A stretch of 49,038 nt of DNA from Perkinsus marinus ATCC 50983 (Eukaryota; Perkinsozoa; Perkinsida; Perkinsidae), in assembly GCF_000006405.1 (NCBI RefSeq), contig NW_003202288.1, forward strand, positions 389,462 to 438,499. Direction: 5' to 3'. A model generated the notes under the pieces. That model had not been told where the DNA came from. It saw nothing but the letters and a program-made list of their open reading frames with translations, and made no database searches. Position 1 is the first letter of the stretch. Every line of letters begins with the position of its first letter. Of this stretch, positions 23,638 through 33,858 are shown one piece after another. The translations under genes and the position numbers were made by a program.

Positions 23638-25788
23638 TTACTGTGGATCAGGTGGGGCAATAGCCGGATACAAACCGGCACATGAATAGAAAGCTGGTTT
23701 ACAATAGTCATCATTGCATTGTAGACATTCAGGAGAGGTTACCTTAGACCCAAGTCCACATGGGAAACTACAGTGCTTTATTGAGCACTCACCATTCACA
23801 CCATAGCACATGGAGCAATCATCAGTTATTGGTGGTAGATTGAATGGAGTCTTACTAGGGTCCTCAGTGTAATCAATGAGGCAACTTGACACTTTATCGG
23901 CGTTTCCAAGACCTTGAACGCCACACTTAGAAAGAGCATCAGTAAAGTCCATGGAGTTATAGACGGGGTTAGTGGTAGTCACCCACCACCTAATCTGATC
24001 CCTAGTGTTGCATTTACCACTAGCAATAGTAGACATCTTAACAGGTGATGAAGACTTAGTAGACCATCCAGCAGCAGAGTTCTTAGCTTGTACTCTGATA
24101 TTATAGGAAGTACTGGGCTGTAGGCCGGTAACATCACACCATAGAGCACCATCATCATCATTAGCTGCTACTTGGCATAGTTCATTACCATCATCATCAA
24201 TAACACGATAGGCAGTTACTGGTAGATCACATTGAAGATTATTCTTGGCTTTACTCCAACTTACACTTACACCATCAGAGAAAGGCGTCTGTAACATAAC
24301 ATTACTCGGAGGATCGGCTTCACAACTCTCAGTTGTCGCAGTTGATACTCCATCTGATTTTGGACTATCACCTTGAGAGTTCTTAGCCACAATATAGAAT
24401 GTATAATCGCTACCACGACTAAGCCCCGTTACAGTGTACGATGTATCATGACCATCAACTGTATAGGTATTATCACCCTCACTGATGATATACCTCAATA
24501 TCATAGCACCGTTGTCAGCAGGGGCTGTCCAGTTCAATGATGCCGAATTAGACGTAGTCGACTGCACAGCAAGACCTGATACCTACAATAACCACATGAG
24601 AGCATTCATCAAGGACTACATCTAACCTTATCAGGAGTAGATGCTTCTGTCTGGTCTGCGACCATCGTATAGGGTTTACTGTTGTCACTCTCACCGGCTG
24701 AGTTCTCAGCCAAAACACGGAGTACCACTGCCTGACCGGGGGAAAGCCCGTTCACAGTGTAGGGCTGATAAAAGGTGGAATGATGTTATGTAACTACATA
24801 ACTGGGGCTCACCTTAGAAGCATCATCCTTTGATATTTCAGCCTTAGTCCAGCTACTATCAGGTGTAGTGTCATTACTACTACTACTACTCGCCAAAGCA
24901 TGCTGTATAACATAAGCAGTTATATCGGCACTATTGGTGGTAGTGGGGGGTATAATACTAACTGATACGCTTCTATCAGTTGTATTGAATGCCATTAAAC
25001 CTACAATAGGACGGGTACGATGAGATATCATCAGAGGAGGTCATACCAGGAGCACTCGGAGCAGTCGGGTCCTTCGTGCCTTCCATTACGGCAACTGATG
25101 GGCTACTAACACGACCATCCTCCATCTCGATCTTATAACGGATAAGCAACTGTTCACCAGCAGTCAATCCAGTTAGAGTAGCAGTAGTGGGATGATCCTT
25201 ATCATAAGGAACCTCCAATGATACAGTCCATGGACCATCAGAACGGAGGCGTCTTCCACCTCCACTACCACCAGTGGCCACTTGAGTTTCGATAAGGTAA
25301 TCCTTCGGATCATAAGGTGATGCTGCCGCAATAGGACTAATAGTAATGCTGATGTTAGTATAACCAGATACAACAGTCGGGTATTGTAGTTCACCAAGAT
25401 CTATAGTATTATTAGAAGTATCATTATTACTCGATCCACCAATAATACCCATACAGTAGAGTACAAGGAAGAATATACCAATACCAACAAGAATACCAAT
25501 AATTAACATAATAAAGTAACGAATAAAACAGAAGAATGCAGGCTTGTATTTATCCCAGAAACTCCTCTTCTCCCATTCTTCTCTCTCCTCATCAGTCATC
25601 TCATGTGGAGGTCGACAACAGAATATCATACAAACCCAGTACCTCAAAGCATAACATTTACCACCACCGTGCTTAGACGAGGTGGAAGAGTCTTCATAAC
25701 GTTCGTCAGCTCTAGTAATAGGAGTACACTCTTCGTCATTATCATGACTAGTAGTACTGACTTTACCGTCACTATGAGATTGATCCAT
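23638..25788 (-). CDS. Membrane-anchored fibronectin type III protein, copy 2
   Basis: Same four-exon layout as copy 1, with introns near 25001-25046, 24765-24812 and 24583-24628. The start is the only in-frame ATG (MDQSHSDGKVSTTSHDND, 25788). The cytoplasmic tail is unrelated to copy 1. From [15 protein letters not shown] through the membrane segment and first FN3 module, including intron 1, the two copies are almost identical at DNA level. The third exon (NGLSPGQAVVLRVLAENSAG) is clearly different, the FN3 module around [20 protein letters not shown] is again nearly identical, and the Cys-rich C-terminus (CSMCYGVNGECSIKHC) is only moderately similar and ends PPDPQ. One cysteine of copy 1 (NLCPIT) is proline here. 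Likely a cell-surface protein; function unknown. Confidence 0.85.
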
Positions 25789-25991
25789 TGAGTAGTGTTC
25801 ACAACAATAGATGTACTGCTCCACAAGTCCTCTCCAACACAAGTTAGACAGATATCAAGCGACCAAGTGCTAGCTAAGACTAGCAGTGCTGGAGACAGAT
25901 TGCACAAATTCACTGTTACCATCACTAGTATTAACGCAACTGTAATAATGGTTATTAAGAAACAACAAGTAAAGGTGAATATGATGATGAC

Positions 25992-26729
25992 CTAGATAAC
26001 ATCCTCGGGTTTAACTCTAGCACCCGCACCTTCAAGACACTTCCGTTCCCTATCTCTGCTCAATGGCTTACGCATATCCAACCTAATGGTGGTGCAATAA
26101 CAATTGCCCTATATAATATTCTCTTACGCATCCTCCTCCTCTTGAACGGGTGTGCCTTGATAATATGCAGTTACTGTTCGATACACTTCATAACCTCGGG
26201 CCTTATACAACTCAATTGCTATGGTATTCGATTCCCTTACCTGAGAATCAAGAGGAGCAATCAGGACCAGAGCAACAGAGTGTGGTTACGTATAAATCTG
26301 CAAAGTAACAATTATGTAGCTTTTCACTGAGCATCTCAAAGTAATCAACTAATTGGCGAGCAACTCCTGCCCTTCTGAACTCAGGTGCCACAGACAATGC
26401 AGATATGTGAGAGTGGTAGCGCATACCCTCACCTGAAGGACGACAGTTGGAGAGAGAATACCACTACTACCAGTACTATCACTACTACCTTCAACTTTGC
26501 CTATTATATAACCAGCAATAGTCTCAGCATCAACACACTCGGCGACCACACATAATTCAGGGTATCGAGTAAAGTAATGAGTGTAGAAGGACGTGGTATA
26601 CCTGATAAAGATCATTACTGATATGGAGAGGTTGCACTAGTTTCCTTCTTACATCTCGGTCCAATAGTCAAGGTTGATGTTATTCAACCGCATGAGGTCA
26701 TCAATGCACATAGGACGTAGAGTGATCAT
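25992..26729 (-). CDS. NAA20: N-alpha-acetyltransferase 20, NatB catalytic subunit
   Basis: GNAT-family enzyme that acetylates protein N-termini starting Met-Asp/Glu/Asn/Gln, with NAA25 as partner, at the ribosome. Exons splice in frame: MITLRPMCIDDLMRLNNI with LDYWTE; a 51-bp intron; YTTSFYTHYFTRYPELCVVA and IAGYIIGKVEG; an exon with GMRYHSHISALSVAPEFRRA and GVARQLVDYFEMLSEKLH (acetyl-CoA loop R-x-x-G-V-A in place of the usual R/Q-x-x-G-x-G/A); then VRESNTIAIELYKARGYEVY and VTAYYQGTPVQEEEDA. A last intron joins LDMRKPLSRDRERKCLE and KPEDVI, ending at 25992. The length and the C-terminal DMRKxLSRD block are characteristic of NAA20. The start matches the family's usual M-x-x-LRP. Confidence 0.95.
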
Positions 26730-26919
26730 CTGAGCACTGTGCGACATTATGAAGAATGCTAACACAAGTTGTAAAAGGTGTGGTATTAACGCAACAGTAG
26801 AGGGTGATGGACAGTATGGCTGGACATAAATAATAGAGAAGACTGCACACTTTGATAGCACAACTCAAGAGGAAATAAGATCTACAGAGTCTGAGTACTC
26901 CTGCTACTACTACTACTAC

Positions 26920-27412
26920 TTGAACGATCCCACTAGAAGGATATATAAAGAAGACAGTATTCCAACAAGGGGTTTATTAAGGATAGAAGTAGACGACAAC
27001 AGAAACAGCAGAGGGCAGGAGACGACTGTATACCAGACGTTACATTGGGCAGCGGCAGTAGTTGTAATAGTACTAGTTCTATTAATGATGGTAGTAGTAT
27101 ATAACAACATCATGAACATCAAGACAAAAATTATGCCGTCGTGTGAGATGGCCTGCAACGAGACTCCATCCTCCTTTGTACTACAGCTCTAGGGGATCCA
27201 AACCTTCTCTCACTACGACTCTCTTGTAGTGTGTGATGCCGATCGGGGGATGTGTAAGGGGCCTTAATCGGTGTGATGCCGGTATGATGTAGGTCCTTAT
27301 AGATGAATCACCACTGAATGATACTGACTTATGCAGTTTACATATTCGGGCCTGTTCACAACAACAACTGGACGTGGTTGAGGGGGTATCTGATGGGAAG
27401 GTAAATCAAGGA
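26920..27412 (+). CDS. Hypothetical small type II membrane protein (spliced)
   Basis: An open frame with RIYKEDSIPTRGLLRIEVDD, then one strong hydrophobic segment (AAVVVIVLVLLMMVVVYNNI), followed by a short Cys-containing region (MPSCEMACNETPSSF). A GT-AG intron after SSF can link to CVMPIGGCVRGLNRCDA, and a further one to VYIFGPVHNNNWTWLRGYLM. The head lacks an ATG in this exon (it opens at a TTG), so the true start is probably in an upstream exon and the 3' end is uncertain. No family recognised; an N-glycosylated surface protein is possible. Confidence 0.4.
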
Positions 27413-27753
27413 CTATGACCCTGCTCTAACTCACATGTGGACGATGAGGTAGGTGATCTTGTTTGTATGGTGTTAATACGGTCATGATGTGGCCATGGTG
27501 TGGTATTATATTGTTTATCAGCTTTGTGAGTACAACTAGACATAATACAACCCATTGTTATAACGGTAATAGCGTCATACATACAACAAAATCAACTGAT
27601 GATATAGATTGCAAGTACCTCCCTACTATAAACTCAATCACTATCATCAACAGAAAGATACGAGTAATGCCAAGTGTGTGGTGACAATCTCTCATCAACA
27701 CCAGATGCCTTACAGTGTAGTGGTATACAAAACAACAACAGTAGTGTTGTCCT

Positions 27754-28328
27754 TTAATAGCAAGCACCTTCCTCAGGTTGGGGTAGCTTCCTATTAGCAG
27801 CTGAGGTCATCTCTCGGCGTAATGATTCCAATACAGTTTCGATGGTGTACTCCCTGAGTTTACTATGCACTTTTGTAAACATAATAATAGGCCCTTACCT
27901 TTTCCACGACCCCAAGGGGCCCCATCTAGAGTTAACATGGCCGTTCTTGGTATCGATACAGTTGATATTAATCCTAGTATTGAATTTAACCTAACAACAC
28001 CACGATTACTCATCACACATCCTACAAACAGCCACTTACAGTAGGGGCTCTATCGGGGTACTCGGGCCCGCATTCCAACGTGAGAGAATAGATCCTATTC
28101 TCAAAGGCTGTCCCGGGGGGTCCGAATATAGTACCATTCCAGTGGGTGAGAGTAATATCATCTAATGGTGCGGTATTAAGGTCCGCACCTATTACTACTA
28201 CTACTACTACTACTACTTCTACTACCTGGTATCTCTAATCCAAATGAACATCCACTGGCACACTCCCCTTTCTGGCCCTTCTCCAATTCATCAAGAAGTC
28301 GAAAATTACGAGGAACAATAACCGCCAT
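27754..28328 (-). CDS. Ubiquitin-conjugating enzyme E2 variant (UEV1/MMS2-like)
   Basis: Inactive E2 partner that, with UBC13, builds Lys63-linked ubiquitin chains for DNA-damage tolerance and signalling. Start [20 protein letters not shown] at 28328; exon 2 reads [20 protein letters not shown] and [19 protein letters not shown], then PEYPDRAPT. After an intron [20 protein letters not shown] replaces the HPN and active-site Cys region of true E2s, as in UEVs. The last exon reads [20 protein letters not shown] and ends [10 protein letters not shown] with TAA at 27754, matching the family's KLPQPPEG-C-Y tail. Intron 1 is a short GTA-repeat intron. About 145 residues, normal for the family. Confidence 0.93.
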
Positions 28329-28353
28329 TATTCAGTAATTAGTAGTAGGAGCG

Positions 28354-28703
28354 ATGGTCCTCGTAGTCGGCTAGCAGCAAAGTATTCACTTGAAATCTTA
28401 CATTTCCTCAGCGTGGCATAGACTCGGATAAGTTACCAGTACTGGACGATAAAGGTGGTTATCTATATGCCCCAAGACTATGGTACTGTCAGGTATGTGA
28501 AGCAGCTTAGCGGTCCTACTACATGAGCCGAGCATTAGCACATATGGAACCAAGTCAATCAGGGAATGCTGGATAGGTATCGTTTATGGAGGGCTAGTAT
28601 TAGTCCCAATACTATGGAGTTAGAGAAGGCTCTTGTCGGTAGCTGTAGACCTGGTAATACTACCATAGTGCTCACCAGCAGGTCAATGGGGAGGACCAAT
28701 TAG
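28354..28703 (+). CDS. Small hypothetical spliced protein (about 73 aa), head-to-head with UEV
   Basis: The ATG at 28354 (MVL) can splice to an exon RGIDSDKLPVLDDKGGYLYA ending PRLWYCQ, then to GMLDRYRLWRASISPNTMEL and a TAG at 28701-28703. The three pieces join in frame by GT-AG introns of normal size. The start lies only 25 bp from the UEV start on the other strand. I do not recognise the product; no signal or membrane segment. The first exon is very short, so the model is tentative. Confidence 0.4.
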
Positions 28704-28809
28704 TAGTAGTATGGTGCATCTTCTATGATACTGTATTATACACCACTCCCGTGTGTAAGCCAGTCAAGATTGGTAATAGTGGTTCTGACCAGTCTTCGCT
28801 TTCGCCAGA

Positions 28810-29030
28810 TTTTGTCATTCAGTGGTTCGTTGGAGATTGCGCCACAAAGTGAGTCCCCGGTTCAATTCCTGGTTGGGGTAACATGGGCGCATCTGTACAG
28901 GTCTGCGGATCTCATCAACGGAGGTGGATCCATGTGAGCTTCGTAGACTACATCGTAGTGGAGCGATATATCTTTTCCTGTATCCGCAGTCAAATGAGTG
29001 GTCCCAGGTTCGATTCTCGGTAGGTGCGTT
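28810..29030 (+). repeat. Two tandem tRNA-like sequences
   Basis: First unit (about 28,812-28,880): A-box-like ATTCAGTGGTTCGTTGGAG, then box B CCCCGGTTCAATTCCTGG with a four-of-five T stem. Second unit (about 28,945-29,029): GTAGTGGAGCGATATATC, then box B CCCAGGTTCGATTCTCGG. They lie about 130 bp apart in the same orientation. Acceptor stems do not pair well, so they look like degenerate tRNA-derived repeats. Confidence 0.45.
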
Positions 29031-29546
29031 TTCGATTCAGCTGCAGTGGCTTTTGTGTGCATTATCTGTCCCCTGAATATAGTCCTATGGAGAGATTCCT
29101 TGTGATGAACTCCCTCCTTTATTCCCACACTTTAGCTCTTCATAATTATAGTTCTTAGACACTATCTTTGCATATAGAAGAATTACCAAGAATAGAATTA
29201 AGCCATCAATGAGGGGACACTATGACCAGCAAGGCTGAGGGTGTCCACATCCTTATATAGTATGTGGTTGGGGATAAACCCTGTATCTTTGGTATATGCC
29301 CCTTACACTGTACTCAGGTGGGGACACTCGTATTGCGTTACTGACTAGGGCTAATACGATGGTAACATATGGGCGGTACACATGTTGATATACCAGTATC
29401 CACTTGGTTACTCCCAAGCCATATGTGGTCTCATTTGTGGTGTCGTTTCTTATGCCCTTTGTTCCCGTTGTTGTGTTATGGGATAGCGATTGTTGAAGTA
29501 TCGTAAATGGCAGTTGAATAATAAAGTATCTTTTCCTGGTTCTATA
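29031..29546. other. Upstream region of the phosphotransferase gene, no gene seen
   Basis: A minus-strand open frame at 29,253-29,582 overlaps the start of the phosphotransferase and shows no family motif, so I take it as chance. No promoter motif identified. Confidence 0.4.
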
Positions 29547-31236
29547 ATGTTTCTGGATAAAGTTCCACTGCTTGGAAGTCAAGTGATAGATCTAGATCGT
29601 GATGAGCTCAAGGACAGACTCCTTCATCACAAGTAGGAACAAGGGCAGCAGCCGCCTCATTCACACACTGCATCATCAATATACTAACCCAAGTTGTCCC
29701 CTCAGGTATGCTGCTGGTGAATACACACCTCTAGATATGGTCTTCATGCCATTCTGGAATGCCTGTACAAATGTAATACCTCTACCCCTCACTAACCTAG
29801 TAGACCTCCATCAGGCATTCCCTCGTACCATTTCCCCCAATGCTATTACCCTATCTGGTTGTGCTGCCATTTGTCTAATATACGTGTTTATAATATTGAT
29901 GCCGACCCGCCATACCTGGCATTTCTTCATGGCCGCCTTCTGTGTATTCGCTGGACAGGTATGCAACCATCTTAATGCCGATAGTCATCTCCTGTTTCCT
30001 CAGACCCTAGATGCCATGGATGGCAAGCAGGCCCGTAGGTTGGGTGTATCCTCACCTTTAGGGGCTATACTTGATCATGGAGTGGATGCCTGTACTATGG
30101 GTATCCTTATGCTAACAGTAGCACGATGTCTTGGCCCTTCTGGTAGTAATATGATGAATAGTATTACTACTACTAGTCACTGCTGTTGTGTATAGGGGAG
30201 TTTCCCAACGACCTGCCAATAGCCGTACCAGTTGTATTGGTGGTTGTATCGTGCTTCTGGTTACCTCATTGGAATCATATGCATACTGGTAAACTAGAGG
30301 TCGGTGGTGTGACCGAGGCACAATTCCTGGTGGGTTTATTTTTCCTTATATGTGGATGCTTTGGTGAGGACTTCTTCCGTAAGGAAACTCCCTTCCTTTC
30401 TGGCTGGACTAGAGGAGAGGTAATAGTAATAGCTTGCGCGGCAGAGACCCTCAGTTTTACCTATCCTCATGTTAGTTGCTATGCTACGCAGTCCTTGCTG
30501 GTGCTTCTATGCTCTCCATTTATGATATAGTCACTTGCCTTTTCGCTTCTAAGGATAGGGTACATACTTCCTTCGGTAGGAGGTGCCGGGGTTCGAACCC
30601 GGGACCTTTCGATTGCTCAATCTCAGGATATCGTCTGTACACTCTCATGCCTTTGGCACTTTTGTACTCCTGCGCCTATTTCATGGACGCGGCCCTACTC
30701 AAAACTGGCGAGTCGTCCATGGGTTATGTCCTGCATGCCAGTAATAATCACTTGCATCCGGGTTCGATCCCTGCCGACGGTATTTCTCTTCAGTTGCCAT
30801 ATACTTCGTCCTTATTGCTGAACATGTTCTCATCTCTAACGTTGTAGAGGAGTGCTACGTGAATAGAGCATGCAAGGCCCTGATGCCCTTAATGTTGGCT
30901 ACTGCCCTTGTCCTGGTATTAACCTCACTAATGCTACTCCTTTTGATAGTGAACTATCAGGTCGTTCCTTCCGCTTGGGTGAACACTGTGATGATCTCCT
31001 GTTGTATGTAAGTGTTGCTGCTGCTGCTATTATCATTCTCATCAAGATCGTGTGCCATGAGAAGTGTCCTCCTCCTCCTTTTCAGATACGGTTTCCTCTC
31101 TTTCTGCAAGATGGCTGCAACTACCCTCAACGATATCTGTGAGGCCTTAGACATTTACCTTGTCAAGTTGCCACCTAATGCTGACATTAATGGTGATAAA
31201 CAAAAGGAGACGAAAAAGAAAAGCAAGCAGAACTAG
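29547..31236 (+). CDS. Ethanolamine/choline phosphotransferase (CDP-alcohol phosphatidyltransferase)
   Basis: Transfers phosphoethanolamine or phosphocholine from the CDP-alcohol to diacylglycerol in ER/Golgi membranes. Exon 1 (MFLDKVPLLGSQVIDLDRDE) joins KYAAGEYTPLDMVFMPFWN. After a 45-bp intron comes the signature DAMDGKQARRLGVSSPLGAI followed by LDHGVDA, matching D-G-x2-A-R-x8-G-x3-D-x3-D exactly. Later exons hold membrane segments (PIAVPVVLVVVSCFWLPHW; FLVGLFFLICGCFG; MLATALVLVLTSLMLLLLI) and the C-terminal MAATTLNDICEALDIYLVKL that ends in a lysine-rich tail at 31236. The stretch 30,480-30,640 could not be spliced with full confidence: it contains a tRNA-like insertion and the frame across it is unclear. 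Choline versus ethanolamine preference cannot be told. Confidence 0.88.
30552..30630 (-). repeat. tRNA 3'-half-like insertion in phosphotransferase gene, AGGATA repeats
   Basis: On the minus strand GGTCCCGGGTTCGAACCCCGG has a perfect five-pair T stem and a canonical seven-base T loop. The segment is bounded by AGGATA at 30552-30557 and 30625-30630. It overlaps a candidate intron starting GTACATACTTCC and ending CTCAG. Only a 3' half with part of an anticodon arm is visible. Confidence 0.55.
30736..30799 (+). repeat. tRNA 3'-half-like intron in phosphotransferase gene, TGCCA repeats
   Basis: A 54-bp GT-AG intron (30741-30794) carries the box B CATCCGGGTTCGATCCCTGCC. Direct repeats TGCCA lie at 30736-30740 and 30795-30799. 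Deleting insertion plus one repeat restores an uninterrupted frame (VLHAIYFVLIAEH); splicing at the GT-AG pair also keeps frame and adds two residues (Ile-Ala). Confidence 0.55.
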
Positions 31237-33858
31237 ACCGCCAACAATAGCAACAACGACAATACCAACACTGTAGTCTTGTTACTACCCTATAGAGGGT
31301 GATAATAATGGCAACAACAAGTGCTGTAGAGCACCTCTCTCTGGAGTGTTGAGTTGTTCATCATCATCATCATCATCGTCTTAATATCAGACGATTGTCA
31401 CATCATATCAGTACTGCTAGCAGCTGCTGATAATCCTGTCATATTGTCAGTTTCGACATACCATTCCTCAGCGATGTCACCATCATTGTCACACCTCCTC
31501 GACTGCCATATATTATGCCGTGAATAGTTGCTATATCTGCGATCAGCGCGGATTCGGGTTGGATAGTTATGTTAGTGATAGTAGGAGTTGCATACAGGTA
31601 TATATGCTCGCTGATGCGTCCAGTTCGGGAAGGAAGGTATTGCAGATGTTCACCTAGTATGAAGGCTGGCCTGAGGGTTGATTGCTGCTGCCTTGGGGAG
31701 CCACCATTAGATTTCCGGAACAGGACCCCTCGTTTGGCAAATTCAACGTGGTTAAATGGTTCGTTGGTTGAATCAACCTCTTCAACTCTGAAATAAACCG
31801 GTATCAATTTTCTTGTTATTTTATTAAAGCCATGAAAACAATGTTAAAAAGGTAAAACATCAACCAAAGGGGTGAAAATCAATTTGACTCGGAATTGCTG
31901 TAGTATATCCTGAGACCCTTGGGTGCTCCGAGACACTATGCTTAGACGAGGGAAGCACAAGAAAAGTGAGGTTGGTGGAGACTATGACATATCTGAGAGA
32001 TGGAGTTCATGGACGACCTGAAGGCAGGATAATCCTTGCCATCAAGCCTATTAGAGATATGAAGGGAGCTCATGCTGCTAGAGCTTGCTTTAGAGTGAGG
32101 CAACATGAAGACTAATACTCTTGGAGTAGTGGTGGTGAAGAGAGAGGAAGATACTACGGTCACAGTGTAGGATAGCGAGGACATTTCGGAGTGCGGCCAG
32201 GGATTGAAATAATAAGGCAATGAACTACTTAAGAGATGTGATCGAACTGTTGCTCAAAGAGTGCGACCAGAGAGAGAGCTCGACACGCAAAGAAAGAGGA
32301 GGAGGAGGCAGCACAGAAAGGTCGTACGCGTAGAGGATCTGAGAGAGCACGGTGGTTGTACCAAGGGCTTGAGCATCGCGTGATAGAGACCAGGTATGCG
32401 AGGTTCCCTTCCTATGACAGGGTCGCAAGACGTCGCAAAAGCACCTGATGCTAGTGTTGAGGAAGTATCGGTGAAGAGCAGCGCTAAAAGACAGTTCTCC
32501 TATGGAAACTACCACGACGGGATAGCCGCCTCAACGATCAATGCCATCCAGCAGTGAATGATGGGATTGCTTCTAGTTGTGGTAAGCTATTCGAGGATTA
32601 GGGTACATCCTCCCCATACTGGAAATGGACAGATGGCAGCACCGAAGGGATACATCATCCATTCTTGATGATGTTACTGTTGTGTTATGGCGAGTAGGAC
32701 TATTCCCTCTAATTGCTCTAATAATCTATGATATCCATACAACCGATAGTCCTCACTACAGTAGTAACTGTGGGAGAAGAACAGCAACACGAATTGAACA
32801 GCGACACTTTATCTCCTCTAGGTAGATGATCATCGAACGCATCACAAGTTCTGCCTTCGAATAGAACTTTTTTATCCAATCGATGTATGAGTCATCTCCT
32901 CTCCTTCGTCCATATGATATCGCCGCATTTCTGCTTATTCCCTTGATCATCGTCATCAAAAAGTCTCGGAACCTTTTCCAATCTTCATCCCCATTCTTCG
33001 ACTTGCCGGAAGTCTTCTTCCCTAACCATCGCATCCACATGATCACCGCGTCCATCTCTAAGCGAAGTGATGTGACTACTGACACTCATATCTACACCTT
33101 GTACATCAGGAAGTCACCCGTGAAGTCCGTTAACTCGACGAGTACGAGAAACCATCATTGGCGATATGATGCTTATCTCGAATGCACAAGAATGTCATCC
33201 ATCAGTCGATATTTTCATTATGACTCAACCAAGACCTCGATTAGCATTGATCTGAAGCATGGTATACATAGCAGAACTGTTGTGTATGATAGTATGCTGT
33301 TGACTCTGCTTACCAATGCTTCATCACTCTTCTCATGTAATCTATGAGGACTCACAGCCGTGGTAGTTCCACCGAGGAGGAGGAGGAAGAAGAACATTCC
33401 ACTGATGTTCATGTTCGGCCTCGAACTGTTCTTTAACTGAATACTAAATATGGGTGGAATAAGCGTATTACTAGTCCGCCGAGTTACAATCAAGTACTTG
33501 ACCGTGACGGTTTGAAAACTCTATCACTCAAAGAAGGACGAGCCGATTGAAATATGGGGATGACAGCAGCGAAGGTGGCGGCGATGTTAGTGGTGGTCTG
33601 AGGCGGTGTAGCCTTTGGTCATTACCCCCCCATCATAACCATATCTAGATGTATCTCAATTGGTATAACTCAATAACATCAAGATGTGAAAAGGGCTATT
33701 GACATACGTGATTAATAGCTATGAGCTTGAAAATTACAATTGAGGAATGCTCGTGTTGCATGAAGTGCTGCTATTGTTGCTGATGCATCCAGCGATGGAA
33801 TGGCGGCACTCTCCCGAGTGTTGCAGGACCCACCAAGTTTATGTATCATACGCATATC
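31237..33858. other. 2.6-kb interval with only weak ORFs
   Basis: Open frames at 31,439-31,807 (minus), 32,225-32,515 (minus), 32,756-33,085 (minus, Lys/Arg-rich) and 32,883-33,347 (plus) show no family motif and could not be joined into a convincing gene. The frame at 33218-33412 has a signal-peptide-like start. No repeat or RNA gene was recognised. Confidence 0.4.
33218..33412 (-). CDS. Possible secreted protein (signal peptide-bearing first exon)
   Basis: The ATG at 33412 opens MNISGMFFFLLLLGGTTTAV, a textbook signal peptide with n-region, Leu/Phe core and small-residue cleavage site, followed by a polar stretch (HRLHEKSDEALVSRVNSI). The frame ends at 33218 but may continue in a further exon at 33,085-32,756 (RLEMDAVIMWMRWLGKK). 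No conserved domain recognised. Confidence 0.35.
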   Translation of the reverse strand: MNISGMFFFLLLLGGTTTAVSPHRLHEKSDEALVSRVNSILSYTTVLLCIPCFRSMLIEVLVES

